Assembly (NCBI GenBank): GCA_024690665.1
Contig: JAILOU010000011.1
Location: 42,562-106,561 of the forward strand
DNA length: 64,000 bases
Reading direction: 5' to 3'
DNA from: Eubacterium sp.
GTDB taxonomy: Bacteria > Bacillota > Clostridia > Lachnospirales > Lachnospiraceae
Made by a program: the position numbers and the translations under genes. The notes under the pieces were generated by a model that saw nothing but the letters and a program-made list of their open reading frames with translations, ran no database searches and had not been told where the DNA came from. This document shows, piece by piece, positions 17,602 through 28,258 of the stretch. The stretch's first letter is position 1. Every line of letters begins with the position of its first letter.

Positions 17602-17644
17602 CATGGGGGACGGTCCTAATGCCACGGTCATGGTTCCTTTGGCT
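17602..17644 (+). repeat. 43-bp interspersed repeat, copy 2
   Basis: Identical over 43 bp to 8854-8896. Here the near-palindrome GGACGGTCCT also pairs with AGGACCGTTCC at about 17646-17656, so this copy can fold into a larger hairpin. Like copy 1 it sits immediately beyond a minus-strand terminator. Confidence 0.85.
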
Positions 17645-17665
17645 TGAGGACCGTTCCAGTATCCC

Positions 17666-17696
17666 AAAAAAGGACAGAGGGGCTGTCCCTCTGTCC
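17666..17696 (-). terminator. Terminator of the V-ATPase operon
   Basis: On the minus strand GGACAGAGGG and CCCTCTGTCC form a 10-bp stem with 5-nt loop, followed by TTTTTT. It starts 10 nt after the subunit D stop codon. Confidence 0.88.
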
Positions 17697-17705
17697 ATAA
17701 TTGTT

Positions 17706-18398
17706 CTAGTTTGCGGTTTCGATTTCCACCGGAAATCCGCCTTCTCTTTCTGAGTAATGATGTTCTTCCTCGAGCATCATGTCTTTTACCTTCATCAGAC
17801 GAATCTGCGTACTACGCTCTGCTTCGTCAAGCTTCATGGTAATATACTTAATGCTTTCTCTCGTTTCCGGAATCACGACATGCTCAAGAGCATTTACACG
17901 TCTTCTGGTCTTCTCGATTTCGGCAGCCATAAGCTGGCAGGATTTTTCGATCTCTGCAAGTTTCAGCATATCCGGGAAGATATCAGCAAGAGATTTGACC
18001 GCACCGTCAAGGTCGCTGGATGTATAAGCAAAACCATAAGAGTAGATATCATTTGCATCCGAAGTACGTGTTTTGTACTCGAAAGAAGGAATCTCAACAC
18101 TCATGACGTTCTTTTGATCGGCAATCAGTGTTACTTCCTGCTTCGGCGCCATAAGCGCTGTATGCATCGTCTCCTCTGACATAGTAGCCTTAGCAACAAC
18201 GAAATTGGTATTCGCAGCTTTGATGCCTTCCTCTACCTTAAGACGCAGTTCCATATTTTCCTTAATCAGATCAAGGAACTGACGCATTAACTCGTCACGC
18301 TTATCTTTTAAAAGCTTATGTCCACGGACCGCTGTACCCAGCTTTTTCTTTAATCTGGTGAGCTCCATTCTTGTAGGAGTTACCTGAGTTGCAGCCAT
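17706..18398 (-). CDS. ntpD: V-type ATP synthase subunit D
   Basis: Central-stalk subunit of the rotary ATPase, 230 residues, within the normal size range. It opens MAATQVTPTRMELTRLKKKL, the conserved N-terminal helix of subunit D, and is helical and coiled-coil at both ends with a less regular middle. It is the last gene of the nine-gene operon, 42 nt after subunit B, and is followed by a strong terminator. Confidence 0.95.
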   Translation of the reverse strand: MAATQVTPTRMELTRLKKKLGTAVRGHKLLKDKRDELMRQFLDLIKENMELRLKVEEGIKAANTNFVVAKATMSEETMHTALMAPKQEVTLIADQKNVMSVEIPSFEYKTRTSDANDIYSYGFAYTSSDLDGAVKSLADIFPDMLKLAEIEKSCQLMAAEIEKTRRRVNALEHVVIPETRESIKYITMKLDEAERSTQIRLMKVKDMMLEEEHHYSEREGGFPVEIETAN

Positions 18399-18440
18399 AT
18401 TCTCACCTCACTTTTCTAGGCTGATAATGTAATAGATGTC

Positions 18441-19814
18441 TTATTTCTTGTCATAGTATTCATCAAGAATATCGTCATCGATACGTTTCAGCTCGCTACG
18501 AGGTAAGATACGCAGCAGATCCCAACCGATATCAAGAGTTTCCTCAATGCTTCGGTCAGCGTTGTATCCCTGAGATACATAAGTCTTCTCGAATTCATCT
18601 GCGAACTTCGCATAGATGATATCCATGTCAGACAATGCTGCTTCACCTAAGATAACCATAAGTTCTTTCGCTTCTTTACCACGGGCATAAGCAGAGAACA
18701 ACTGGTTCATTGTATTTGCATGATCTCGTCTTGTCTTGCCTTCACCAATACCCTTATCTTTCAGACGGGACAGTGACGGAAGTACATCGATAGGTGGCTG
18801 AACACCCTTACGATAAAGTTCACGACTTAAGATGATCTGACCCTCTGTGATATATCCTGTTAAGTCAGGGATTGGATGCGTCTTATCATCTTCCGGCATG
18901 GTCAGGATTGGAATCATTGTGATGGATCCTTCCTTGCCTCTTTGACGACCTGCACGTTCATACATAGTAGCAAGGTCAGTGTACATATAACCAGGATATC
19001 CACGACGTCCAGGAACTTCCTTACGCGCTGCAGAAACCTCACGAAGAGAGTCTGCATAGTTTGTGATATCCGTCATGATTACAAGTACATGCATGTCTTT
19101 TTCAAATGCAAGATACTCAGCGGCTGTCAGTGCCATACGAGGTGTAGAAATACGCTCTACGGCAGGGTCATTAGCCAGGTTGATAAAGAGTACCGTACGA
19201 TCAATAGCACCTGTTTCCTTGAAGGAATCAATGAAGAAGTTAGATTCTTCGAAAGTGATACCCATCGCAGCAAATACTACGGCGAATTTCTCATCTTTTC
19301 CACGAACCTTAGCCTGACGCGCAATCTGTGCTGCAAGGTTTGCATGTGGAAGACCGGATGCGGAGAAGATTGGAAGCTTCTGTCCACGAACCAGTGTGTT
19401 CAGACCATCAATAGCAGAAACACCTGTCTGAATAAACTCAGAAGGATAGTTTCTAGCTGCCGGGTTCATTGGCAGACCATTGATGTCCATTCTCATATCA
19501 GGGAGAATCTCTGGGCCTCCATCGATTGGATTACCCATTCCGTCGAAGACACGACCAAGCATATCTTCTGAAACTCCAAGTTCCAGGCTTCGTCCAAAGA
19601 AACGAACTTTGGATGATGCTAAGTTAATTCCTGTTGCACTCTCAAAGAGCTGTACTAATGCTTCGTCTCCGTTGATTTCGAGGACTTTACATCTTCTTCT
19701 TTCTCCGGAAGCAAGCTCGATTTCTCCAAGTTCATCATAGGATACATTGGAAACCCCTTTAACAAGCATAAGAGGGCCGGCTACTTCCTGAATTGTTCTA
19801 TATTCCTTTGGCAT
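18441..19814 (-). CDS. ntpB: V-type ATP synthase subunit B
   Basis: Non-catalytic subunit of the V1/A1 hexamer, 457 residues. The Walker A motif is missing, as it should be in B subunits, while the ATP-synthase alpha/beta signature region is present ([13 protein letters not shown] and [12 protein letters not shown]). Adjacent to subunit A with no intergenic base (A ends at 19815), so translation is likely coupled. Confidence 0.96.
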   Translation of the reverse strand: MPKEYRTIQEVAGPLMLVKGVSNVSYDELGEIELASGERRRCKVLEINGDEALVQLFESATGINLASSKVRFFGRSLELGVSEDMLGRVFDGMGNPIDGGPEILPDMRMDINGLPMNPAARNYPSEFIQTGVSAIDGLNTLVRGQKLPIFSASGLPHANLAAQIARQAKVRGKDEKFAVVFAAMGITFEESNFFIDSFKETGAIDRTVLFINLANDPAVERISTPRMALTAAEYLAFEKDMHVLVIMTDITNYADSLREVSAARKEVPGRRGYPGYMYTDLATMYERAGRQRGKEGSITMIPILTMPEDDKTHPIPDLTGYITEGQIILSRELYRKGVQPPIDVLPSLSRLKDKGIGEGKTRRDHANTMNQLFSAYARGKEAKELMVILGEAALSDMDIIYAKFADEFEKTYVSQGYNADRSIEETLDIGWDLLRILPRSELKRIDDDILDEYYDKK

Positions 19815-21581
19815 TTAGTCCTCCCCCTTTCCTTTGGCATTAGTAATCTGACGTGTCAGCTCAGTTGCGATTCTGTCGTACTCAGCCTTAATGTCTTTTT
19901 CTTCTGTGTATTTGTAACGACCAATCTGCTCTCTTACAGGGAGATTAATCAGTTCCTGAAGCGGAGCACCTTCTTTTAATGCTTCCTGTGCTTCATCATA
20001 GTATGCACAAACGAGCTTCATCATAAGCAGCTGCTTGTCGCATGATGTATAAGTGTCGATGTCATGGAAAGAGTTCTGATGTAAGTAGTCTTCACGGATT
20101 GATCTTGCAGCTTCCATCTTAATACGGTCGCTTGCAGAAAGCGCATCCATACCTACCATCTTAACGATTTCATCAAGGTTCGCCTCTTCCTGAAGAAGAT
20201 TCATCATTTCCTGACGACACTCAAGCCATTCAGGAGATACGTTCTTAGTGAACCATGGTCCAATGTTGTCAAGGTACAGGGAATAACTGTTAAGCCAGTT
20301 AATAGCCGGGAAATGACGCTTGTATGCAAGCGCACTGTCAAGTCCCCAGAATACCTTTACGATACGAAGAGTTGCCTGAGATACAGGCTCGGAAATGTCA
20401 CCACCAGGAGGTGATACAGCTCCGATAACAGACAGCTGTCCTTCTCTTCCTTCCTTACCAAGTGAAATAACGTGTCCGGCTCTTTCATAGAACTGAGCAA
20501 GACGGCTACCAAGGTATGCAGGGTAACCTTCTTCACCAGGCATTTCTTCCAGACGTCCTGACATCTCTCGAAGAGCCTCGGCCCAACGTGATGTAGAGTC
20601 TGCCATAAGTGCCACTGAATATCCCATATCACGGAAGTACTCAGCAATAGTGATACCGGTATAGATAGAAGCCTCTCGAGCTGCTACCGGCATATCGGAT
20701 GTATTGGCGATTAAGACGGTTCTTTCCATCAGTGACTGACCTGTCTTCGGGTCCTTCAGTTCAGGGAACTCGTTTAATACGTCTGTCATCTCATTTCCAC
20801 GCTCGCCACAACCGATGTAAACCACGATGTCGGCTTCTGCCCATTTTGCAAGCTGATGCTGAATAACGGTCTTACCGGAACCGAATGGTCCAGGTACGGC
20901 TGCTACACCACCCTTGGCGATTGGGAAGAATGTATCGACAACACGCTGTCCTGTGATCAGTGGCTGTGATGGATTTAATTTTTCTTTGTATGGTCTTCCT
21001 ACACGGACCGGCCATTTCTGAGCTAATGTCAGCTCTTTGTCCCCATCAGCGGTAGCAAGAATTGCAATGGTTTCATCAACGTTGAATTCACCGCTCTTGA
21101 TTTCCTTGATGGTTCCTTTCATGTTCGGTGGTACCATAATCTTCTGCTCAACAACGATTGTTTCCTGAACAGTACCGATGATGTCTCCACCTTCCACTTC
21201 TGCTCCAGCTTCTACGGTTGGAACAAACTGCCATTTTTTATCACGCTTAAGAGCGGCAACTTCAACACCTCTCTTTAAGCTGTTACCGGACACTTTCATG
21301 ATATCATCCAACGGTCTTTGGATTCCGTCGTAAATACTACTGATAAGTCCTGGTCCTAATTCTACGGACATAGGCACGTCCAGTGATTCTACGGGTTCGC
21401 CAGGTCCTAAACCTGAAGTCTCCTCGTATACCTGGATAGAAGCCTCATCTCCATGAATTTCAATAATTTCTCCGATGAGTCGCTGGTTACTTACACGAAC
21501 CATGTCAAACATGTTAGCATCGCGCATGCCGGAAGCAATGACCAGCGGGCCTGCAACTTTTTTGATCGTTCCTTTACTCAT
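19815..21581 (-). CDS. ntpA: V-type ATP synthase catalytic subunit A
   Basis: Catalytic subunit, 588 residues. The P-loop is [11 protein letters not shown] (about 235-245), preceded by the A-type bulge domain (about 115-185) that distinguishes V/A-type A subunits from F-type beta. [13 protein letters not shown] is the conserved A-subunit signature. It hydrolyses ATP to drive, or is driven by, ion flow through the I/K membrane part. Follows subunit F by 20 nt. Confidence 0.97.
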   Translation of the reverse strand: MSKGTIKKVAGPLVIASGMRDANMFDMVRVSNQRLIGEIIEIHGDEASIQVYEETSGLGPGEPVESLDVPMSVELGPGLISSIYDGIQRPLDDIMKVSGNSLKRGVEVAALKRDKKWQFVPTVEAGAEVEGGDIIGTVQETIVVEQKIMVPPNMKGTIKEIKSGEFNVDETIAILATADGDKELTLAQKWPVRVGRPYKEKLNPSQPLITGQRVVDTFFPIAKGGVAAVPGPFGSGKTVIQHQLAKWAEADIVVYIGCGERGNEMTDVLNEFPELKDPKTGQSLMERTVLIANTSDMPVAAREASIYTGITIAEYFRDMGYSVALMADSTSRWAEALREMSGRLEEMPGEEGYPAYLGSRLAQFYERAGHVISLGKEGREGQLSVIGAVSPPGGDISEPVSQATLRIVKVFWGLDSALAYKRHFPAINWLNSYSLYLDNIGPWFTKNVSPEWLECRQEMMNLLQEEANLDEIVKMVGMDALSASDRIKMEAARSIREDYLHQNSFHDIDTYTSCDKQLLMMKLVCAYYDEAQEALKEGAPLQELINLPVREQIGRYKYTEEKDIKAEYDRIATELTRQITNAKGKGED

Positions 21582-21601
21582 GTGATCTTATTCCGCCTCT
21601 C

Positions 21602-21922
21602 CTAATTTTCTCCAAATATGATATCTGAGCCTACTGCCTTTTCTACACAATCCTTAACCTGTTGTACGCCGTCTCCGGTGTTACCGGAAATGCCAGGAAT
21701 CTGAATTACTGCAGGAAGTACTCTCTCCTTCAATTTGTCTATCTCGTGGGAAAGATCTTTTGCAAGTCCTTCTGTAATATAGATGACTGCAAAATTATTT
21801 TCCGCAAGTTTTTTTAATTTGTCTGCACCTTCTTTTGCATCCTCGACCGGAAATGTATCAAGTCCGAGAGCAGCAAAACCGTAGATGCTATCATATGATC
21901 CTAATACTGCTATCTTATACAT
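21602..21922 (-). CDS. ntpG: V-type ATP synthase subunit F
   Basis: Small central-stalk subunit of about 106 residues (MYKIAVLGSYDSIYGFAALG), with the Rossmann-like alternating fold of the family. A GTG three codons upstream (21931) is an alternative start with closer SD spacing. The gene overlaps the end of subunit C, so the two are translationally coupled. In Enterococcus hirae naming this is NtpG. Confidence 0.92.
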   Translation of the reverse strand: MYKIAVLGSYDSIYGFAALGLDTFPVEDAKEGADKLKKLAENNFAVIYITEGLAKDLSHEIDKLKERVLPAVIQIPGISGNTGDGVQQVKDCVEKAVGSDIIFGEN

Positions 21923-22883
21923 ACATTTCACGAATCCTTTCTCTTATAAATTCGTCCGGAAGATTATTTCTCTTACCGGATAAGATGATGCCAACTGTCT
22001 TGATTTCAATCTGACGCGCTAATACATAAGCAACAATCGGTCCTACTGAAAAGAACTCCAGTTTCTGAGGTCTTAGCATTTCAAGCAGGTAGTTGTCGCA
22101 CCAGCGTTCAAATGCTGACATGGATGTTCGAAGCGCCTCGGCTGCCTCCGGAAATCCACCGCTTAGATAATCGCAGATATCGTCAAAGCTTGTCTGTGCC
22201 GCTTTAATCAGTCGTTCAATATCAACCTCTGCACAGTTGACCATTGCACGACGCATAAATTCCGGACTCTTGCCGGTCTGCTGGCATCTGACTGCAATCT
22301 TGATATTGGTTGTTGCAACGGTAACTTCCGCATACTTTTTAATAATTTCCTCGGAAGACTCTTTTCCTGCTTCCTGAATGGCTTTCAGACATGCCTGGTC
22401 AATAATGACATCACACATCTGTCCGTCACCGCTATGCACGATAACTTCAAATGCTTCCTGCGCTGCCTGATCAAGGCCCTTTGGAAGTTTTGAGAATTCT
22501 TTCTTACCAATGATGTCTCTGATTTCTTCTCTGCTTGGATCCGTTCCTTCAAAGTAGAACTCGTCATGCTGTTCATTGGTGTAAGCTTCTTTAATTGCTG
22601 TCTTCACATTGTGATACAGATTTGGATAAGACAGTACGTCAAATACCTCCATCGGTACGCCAAGCTCTGCAACGGTCTGCCAGATTTTATTATTCTCAGC
22701 TGCGAGAATCGCATCTGCATCCTCTGTCGTCTCAGCTGTTCCCCATCCTTTATCTTGGATGGCTCTTAAGACTTCTTCGTATGTCTTCATTGCGATGAGC
22801 TGTTCAATTACCGACTGGGTAAATAATGATACCTCAAGCGCTCTTGTTCGAGCTACCGCAAAGGTATAATCTCTATCCATCAT
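21915..22883 (-). CDS. ntpC: V-type ATP synthase subunit C
   Basis: A 322-residue all-helical subunit (V-ATPase d / A-ATP synthase C) that couples the central stalk to the membrane rotor. It begins MMDRDYTFAVARTRALE, a conserved opening for the family, and ends in FIRERIREMYV. It starts 3 nt after the end of subunit E and overlaps subunit F. Confidence 0.94.
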   Translation of the reverse strand: MMDRDYTFAVARTRALEVSLFTQSVIEQLIAMKTYEEVLRAIQDKGWGTAETTEDADAILAAENNKIWQTVAELGVPMEVFDVLSYPNLYHNVKTAIKEAYTNEQHDEFYFEGTDPSREEIRDIIGKKEFSKLPKGLDQAAQEAFEVIVHSGDGQMCDVIIDQACLKAIQEAGKESSEEIIKKYAEVTVATTNIKIAVRCQQTGKSPEFMRRAMVNCAEVDIERLIKAAQTSFDDICDYLSGGFPEAAEALRTSMSAFERWCDNYLLEMLRPQKLEFFSVGPIVAYVLARQIEIKTVGIILSGKRNNLPDEFIRERIREMYV

Positions 22884-22886
22884 GGT

Positions 22887-23489
22887 TTAGTCCTCCTTTC
22901 TGTAAAGGAGTTCATTCACCTTATCCTGCATCTTAGCGCGCTGTGCGTCAAATATTGCGCGTATTGTGCAGTTCTCATCGATTCCATCGTATATTAATAC
23001 GAATCCATTTTCGATGTTCTTATCTTCTTTTGAGATTGTAAGTGTTCCGCCTGCTTTTTGAGCTGCTGCCTGAGCTTTTGCTTCAAAATCTGCCGGCATG
23101 CGACCTAAATCTTCTTTTGAAAAACAGATCGTTCCGTCTCCCGGCTGTGCATATTCTGTAATGAATTTTTCAAGCAATCCAAAGTACTGATCCGTCGGAA
23201 GATTACATACCTTCTCGTATGCCTTTTCAATTACGGACGAGATAACTTCCTGCTTAATCGTAAGTTTCTCTGTACGTTCAAACTGTTCATTTGCAGATTC
23301 TACACGGCTCTTGATTACATTGGCATGGTTTTGTGCCTTATTCTTAATCTGTGAAACCGCATCTTGTGTTTTTGCATCAGCCTCGGCGAGGATCTTTGCT
23401 GCCTGCTTTTCAGCGTCTGCCACAATTCTGGCAGCCTCTTGTTTTGCATCAGAAAGAATCTGATCTGTAATCTTTTCTAATCCTGCCAT
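22887..23489 (-). CDS. ntpE: V-type ATP synthase subunit E
   Basis: Peripheral-stalk subunit, 200 residues, with a long Ala/Lys/Gln-rich N-terminal helix (about 1-90) that pairs with subunit G/H and a compact C-terminal domain binding the A3B3 head. Located between K and C in the operon, as in Enterococcus hirae. Confidence 0.93.
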   Translation of the reverse strand: MAGLEKITDQILSDAKQEAARIVADAEKQAAKILAEADAKTQDAVSQIKNKAQNHANVIKSRVESANEQFERTEKLTIKQEVISSVIEKAYEKVCNLPTDQYFGLLEKFITEYAQPGDGTICFSKEDLGRMPADFEAKAQAAAQKAGGTLTISKEDKNIENGFVLIYDGIDENCTIRAIFDAQRAKMQDKVNELLYRKED

Positions 23490-23527
23490 ATACTAAAGCT
23501 CCTTCCTACTGTTATTATCAATTCTTA

Positions 23528-24025
<498 letters not shown>

Positions 24026-24066
24026 CTAAATCTTTTCAGAATTTATTTTTTGCGTTCTCCCACGCG

Positions 24067-26151
24067 TTATTTGCTCTTCGCAAATCTTACATATTTAGTT
24101 TCTGTTGCATATGGTTCGAATTCTTTTGCTCCTCCGTTGTAGAACTTACCGAAGAACTCAACGAATTCAAGACGGTTACTATGTACATATGCACTTAAAA
24201 GGTTGATTGCCATGTTGGCCACATGTCCTACAATGAATACAACGAAGAATAAGATTCCTCCAATGATGGCTCCTTTGGCTCCGCCTGCTCCATACTGGTA
24301 ATTGTGTAAGAACAGCATCTGACAAATCATGTTGATAACCTGTCCGATGGCTCCTGTTGCAAGTCCCAGCGCAAGAAGACGTGAGTAAGATAACCAGTCA
24401 GAAAGCCAGCTTGTGATACCGTAAATGTCGTATACACCAAGCAAAATTCTCATTCCGACATTGCTCTTTCTTCGTCCTGACATGAACAAAATGATTACTC
24501 CGCCGACTACTGCAAGTACAAGACCCACATACAAACCGGCTGTTCCAAGATCAATATCTTTAAAGAACGGTACGGTTCCTGCCATGGATGCATAGATACT
24601 TGAGCTCATCAGTAAAACAATCAAACCAATCAGGAATAAATACCAAGCGATTACGTCACTGATAAATCCAACAACATCTCCTCGCTTCAGCATCATTGCT
24701 CCATTGATTCCAAGTCCGACAAACATATGGATTAATCCGAATACCAGACACCAAAGCAACAGCTGCATTGGGCTTCCGATTGGATTAAACCAGAATCCGT
24801 CAAATGTCGTCTGACCGTTTCCAAAGCATTCTGAGAATACGCCAATCGCATCTCCAAAGAATCCTCCAAACAATAATCCCCAGACAATGGTTGAGATTCC
24901 ACCCCAGAAGAACATCTTAAGGCTCTTTCTCATACCCGGATTCATGTTTTTAAACTTCGCTAATATGACACCTAATGCAATCGCCATTAATAAACCATAT
25001 CCAGCATCGGATAACATCATTCCAAAGAAGATGATATAGAAGATTGAAGTTACCACTGTCGGGTCAATCTCGCCCTTCTTAGGCAAACCATAAGAAGATA
25101 CGATTCCTTCTACAGACTCAGATACGGAATTGTTCTTAAGAAGAACCGGTGTCTTTGTCTTCGCTTTTGGATCATTTACCTCAACCGCTGCTCCATAATC
25201 TGCTTCGATCTCGTTTGCAATTGACTCCGCAATTCCTGCCGGCGCATAACCACTGATTGCAATTGTCTTATCCGTCTGCGGAAGCATTCCCAGCACTTCA
25301 TAACGCTGTGCTCGCATCCGGTAATAATCAGATACCATCTTGATATCTTCGCGATCTGCTGCAGCTTCTTTAATCTGCGCGATTGCTTCTTCGATATCTT
25401 TCTTTTTCTCTGCGATCTGATTGTTCAGTCTTTCTCGTTTTATCTCCGGTGTATACTTAGACCAGATAGCCGGAGTGGCGAAACTCATCTTTCTGAGTGC
25501 GTCCTCTACAGCCTGTGCATCCTTGTTTAAACAAAGAACACTGACATATACCGTATCCTGTTCGGTAAATACGACTTCAACTTCTACCGCGGTAATGGTC
25601 TTATTCTCTTCCATTATGCGCTGTGAAATCTGATCTTCACTAAGACTTTCCGGAATTAAACCTAAGAATAGTTTGGTTTGTTTTGTGCCCGGTGTGTTAA
25701 GCGGTATATCGAGACCCATCCACGGAACCAAAGCTTCAAGCTGTGTTTCCTTCTTCTGGATTTCGGCATTTGCTTCTGTAATTTGTTTTTCCCATGAAAC
25801 GATCTGCCCTGCACGTTTTGCGATTTTGTCCTGGTTATCTTCAATTCGGATAAATTCCGAACGAGCTACCAGTGGCTGTCCTGCAAGCGATGATAAGAGA
25901 GAAGTTTTTTCCTCGACATACTTATCAAGTATTTCAATAGCCTGCTCGGATATGCTTGCGTACTTATCATACATTGCTCTTTCATTAGAAGTATCCTGCT
26001 GCGTAAGGTTCTTTAATTTCTTCTTACGTTTCAGCTTTTCGACATTCAACTGAAGCTCCAATGTGCCAAGTTCCTGCAAGCGTCTCAGAATCGCGTTCTT
26101 GTCCTTAGAAAGGGCAACGATGTTCAATCGCTTCATCTGAACTACCGCCAT
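24067..26151 (-). CDS. ntpI: V-type ATP synthase subunit I
   Basis: Stator membrane subunit (a/I family), 694 residues, containing the ion half-channels. The N-terminal half (about 1-340) is cytoplasmic and coiled-coil; the C-terminal half has about eight helices. The essential helix near the C-terminus carries an arginine (DWLSYSRLLALGLATG), and FFGKFYNGGAKEFEP closes the family signature. AAGGAGG lies 8 nt before ATG 26151. Confidence 0.95.
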   Translation of the reverse strand: MAVVQMKRLNIVALSKDKNAILRRLQELGTLELQLNVEKLKRKKKLKNLTQQDTSNERAMYDKYASISEQAIEILDKYVEEKTSLLSSLAGQPLVARSEFIRIEDNQDKIAKRAGQIVSWEKQITEANAEIQKKETQLEALVPWMGLDIPLNTPGTKQTKLFLGLIPESLSEDQISQRIMEENKTITAVEVEVVFTEQDTVYVSVLCLNKDAQAVEDALRKMSFATPAIWSKYTPEIKRERLNNQIAEKKKDIEEAIAQIKEAAADREDIKMVSDYYRMRAQRYEVLGMLPQTDKTIAISGYAPAGIAESIANEIEADYGAAVEVNDPKAKTKTPVLLKNNSVSESVEGIVSSYGLPKKGEIDPTVVTSIFYIIFFGMMLSDAGYGLLMAIALGVILAKFKNMNPGMRKSLKMFFWGGISTIVWGLLFGGFFGDAIGVFSECFGNGQTTFDGFWFNPIGSPMQLLLWCLVFGLIHMFVGLGINGAMMLKRGDVVGFISDVIAWYLFLIGLIVLLMSSSIYASMAGTVPFFKDIDLGTAGLYVGLVLAVVGGVIILFMSGRRKSNVGMRILLGVYDIYGITSWLSDWLSYSRLLALGLATGAIGQVINMICQMLFLHNYQYGAGGAKGAIIGGILFFVVFIVGHVANMAINLLSAYVHSNRLEFVEFFGKFYNGGAKEFEPYATETKYVRFAKSK

Positions 26152-26181
26152 GTACCATTTCCTCCTTTTTTATTATTTTCC

Positions 26182-26490
26182 TTAAACAAGCTCTGCCACA
26201 ACTGCATCAACAACATTTCCTGTCTTTGCAATTGCTGCCTCTTTTTCTTGTTCAAGTCGGCTGGTAAGATCCTCTGCGTATGCAGTTCTTTCTTGTTCAG
26301 CCTGCGCATTCGCATCTGCAATTAACTTTTCAGCATCTTCATTTGCCTGCGCTACTGCCTCTGCATGTTTTTGCTTTGCTTTCGCTTTCGCATCTTCCAC
26401 AAGTTGATCCGCTTTTTTCTCAGCGTCATAAACGATCTGTCTTGCTTCTTTTTCAATTTCAGTGACAGCTTTCAAGGTTTTGCTTAACAA
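26182..26490 (-). CDS. ntpF: V-type ATP synthase subunit G/H (peripheral stalk)
   Basis: A 102-residue, almost entirely helical protein, rich in Ala, Glu, Lys and Gln, that would form the right-handed coiled coil with subunit E. It occupies the ntpF position as first gene of the operon. The frame starts with TTG at 26490, supported by a G-rich SD (AGGGGG) 8 nt upstream; no in-frame ATG precedes the coiled coil. Confidence 0.88.
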   Translation of the reverse strand: MLSKTLKAVTEIEKEARQIVYDAEKKADQLVEDAKAKAKQKHAEAVAQANEDAEKLIADANAQAEQERTAYAEDLTSRLEQEKEAAIAKTGNVVDAVVAELV

Positions 26491-26595
26491 TACGTTTGCC
26501 CCCTTTCCTATTTTGAATACCGCAACAAAAGGTGCGATATTGTTTTATTATTGACCATCCAAATAGTAGATTGCACAAAAATAAATACATTACCA

Positions 26596-26624
26596 ATTAT
26601 ATCTAATGCCAAAAGCATTTGCAA
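26596..26624 (-). promoter_or_regulatory. Candidate promoter of the V-ATPase operon
   Basis: On the minus strand TTGCAA (26619-26624), 17-bp spacer, TATAAT (26596-26601), about 105 nt before the TTG start of the first subunit gene. The -35 is only partly consensus. The 448-base gap here contains this promoter, an inverted repeat upstream of it and the terminator of the oxidoreductase operon; nothing else was seen. Confidence 0.5.
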
Positions 26625-26671
26625 TAACAATCTATGGTGTTTTCTGTACATTCTGACACTTTATATGGTAA

Positions 26672-26699
26672 TGGTTAAATAATTCACACAATTTAACCA
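26672..26699. promoter_or_regulatory. Inverted repeat upstream of the V-ATPase promoter
   Basis: TGGTTAAAT and ATTTAACCA form perfect 9-bp arms separated by 10 bp, about 50 bp upstream of the candidate -35. It has no T-run and is AT-rich, so it looks more like a protein-binding site than a terminator. No regulator is assigned. Confidence 0.4.
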
Positions 26700-26850
26700 A
26701 CACCATACACATTTATCATAATACTTTTTTCCCACTCGGTCAAACAAAACTCCCAAATATCGGACTATGTTCGTTATTTTACCAGACATATTTTTTTGTT
26801 ATGTTCTATAATATCCATCTTTTTTCAGATAAATTATATTTTAATCACAC

Positions 26851-26887
26851 AAAAAAGACTGCCACACTAAATTTTAGTGTGACAGCC
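26851..26887 (-). terminator. Terminator of the 2-oxoacid oxidoreductase operon
   Basis: On the minus strand a 15-bp stem (two weak pairs) built from GGCTGTCACACTAAA and TTTAGTGTGGCAGTC, followed by TTTTTT, about 50 nt after the gamma subunit stop. Confidence 0.85.
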
Positions 26888-26938
26888 TTGTCAATTCTAC
26901 TAGCCAAATTACCTTATATCAATTGATATATGACATTC

Positions 26939-27487
26939 TTATTTTTGTGATCTTCCGATCTCAAGTCCTTTTTCAAACGCTTCCTTGTTAAGTGGAAGAA
27001 GCTTAGCCTTCTTAGCAAGCTTGTGCTCGATTGTAGCCCATACTACTTCCGGTGGAACTACTTCCGTATATCCAACATAAACACCAAGCATGATTACATT
27101 TAAGACTTTTGCATTTCCCATTTCCAGAGCCATCTCTGTTACAGGAGCTTTTACTACCTTGCAGTCTGTTCTGTCAATATCATCTTCCGGTACGATAGAT
27201 GAATTGATGAATAATGTTCCTCCCTGCTTTAAGGTTGGTAAGAATTTTGCAAGGGATGGTCCGTTCATTACGATTAAGTCATCCATTATGTCTCCAAGTG
27301 GAGCTCCTACCATGCCGTCAGAGATTACAACGAAACAGTTCGCTGTACCACCACGCTGCTCAGCGCCGTATGATGGGAAGAATGTTACATTCTTATCTGT
27401 TGCATCACAAGTTGCAGAAGCAAGGAATTTACCAAGGGTCATTACACCCTGACCGCCGAATCCGGCTACACATAAATTTGTTTCCAT
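26939..27487 (-). CDS. 2-oxoacid:ferredoxin oxidoreductase gamma subunit
   Basis: A 182-residue subunit with the family signature near the N-terminus (CVAGFGGQGVMTLGKFLA) and the SYGAEQRGGTANC segment. The ATG at 27487 is preferred over the one at 27493 because it leaves 9 nt after GGAGG. Together with the beta, alpha and ferredoxin subunits encoded just upstream it forms a four-subunit enzyme of the Vor/Kor type that oxidises a 2-oxoacid to the acyl-CoA and reduces ferredoxin. Confidence 0.92.
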   Translation of the reverse strand: METNLCVAGFGGQGVMTLGKFLASATCDATDKNVTFFPSYGAEQRGGTANCFVVISDGMVGAPLGDIMDDLIVMNGPSLAKFLPTLKQGGTLFINSSIVPEDDIDRTDCKVVKAPVTEMALEMGNAKVLNVIMLGVYVGYTEVVPPEVVWATIEHKLAKKAKLLPLNKEAFEKGLEIGRSQK

Positions 27488-27508
27488 TATCATTGTCCTC
27501 CTTACTTA

Positions 27509-28246
27509 TTAATTATCTCTTATAACACCTAATGGGAACTCTGTAAGCATCTTTTCCTCTAAGTAATCTAAGGAATCGAGTGGCTCTAAGCCCCAGTTAG
27601 TAGGACAACTTGTTACGATTTCTACCATTGAGAAGCCTTTACCTTCGATCTGGTTTTTGAAAGCCTTCTTGATAGCATTCTTTGTCTTCATAACATTTTG
27701 TGGATTGTTGCAGCTTGTTCTCTCAAGATATGCCGGAGCTGTAAGCTGATTTAAAATCTCACACATATGCATTGGGAATCCGTGTTCTTCTGCGATACGT
27801 CCCTTCGGAGCTGTAGATGCCTTCATTCCGATCAAAGTTGTCGGAGCCATCTGTCCTCCTGTCATACCGTAAATACCATTGTTGATGAAGATTACGGTAA
27901 TATTTTCACCACGGTTTGCTGCGGATACAGACTCTGCTAATCCGATAGATGCAAAGTCTCCATCACCCTGGTATGTAAAGTATAAAGTATCAGGACTAGC
28001 CTTTTTCATACCGGTTGCTACCGCACAAGCACGTCCATGTGGTGCTGTAATCGTATCATATGCAATATAGTCCATGTGAAGACCACAACATCCGATACCT
28101 GTGATACATACTGCTTTTTCTACTAAATTCATTTCTTCAAGCACTTCACCGATCAATTTGATAACGGTACTGTGCATACATCCAGGACAGAAACCGGAAA
28201 CTTTATCTTCCTGAATGGTTTTTGTTCTTGAATAAACTAATTCCAT
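27509..28246 (-). CDS. 2-oxoacid:ferredoxin oxidoreductase beta subunit (TPP-binding)
   Basis: A 245-residue thiamine-diphosphate-binding subunit. The TPP/Mg motif is GDGDFASIGLAE with the distal NN of FINNGIYGMTGGQ, about 28 residues later as expected. Cys in FCPGCMHST and in GIGCCGLH are typical of the KorB/VorB branch. The closest types known are 2-oxoglutarate and 2-ketoisovalerate oxidoreductases; the sequence does not let me choose between them. It follows the alpha gene by 12 nt. Confidence 0.92.
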   Translation of the reverse strand: MELVYSRTKTIQEDKVSGFCPGCMHSTVIKLIGEVLEEMNLVEKAVCITGIGCCGLHMDYIAYDTITAPHGRACAVATGMKKASPDTLYFTYQGDGDFASIGLAESVSAANRGENITVIFINNGIYGMTGGQMAPTTLIGMKASTAPKGRIAEEHGFPMHMCEILNQLTAPAYLERTSCNNPQNVMKTKNAIKKAFKNQIEGKGFSMVEIVTSCPTNWGLEPLDSLDYLEEKMLTEFPLGVIRDN

Positions 28247-28258
28247 TTTCAGTACCTC

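Noticed and set aside
17579..17698. 40-residue N-terminal extension of the TetR protein at 17 kb
   Set aside because: It would be encoded by the V-ATPase terminator and the 43-bp repeat.
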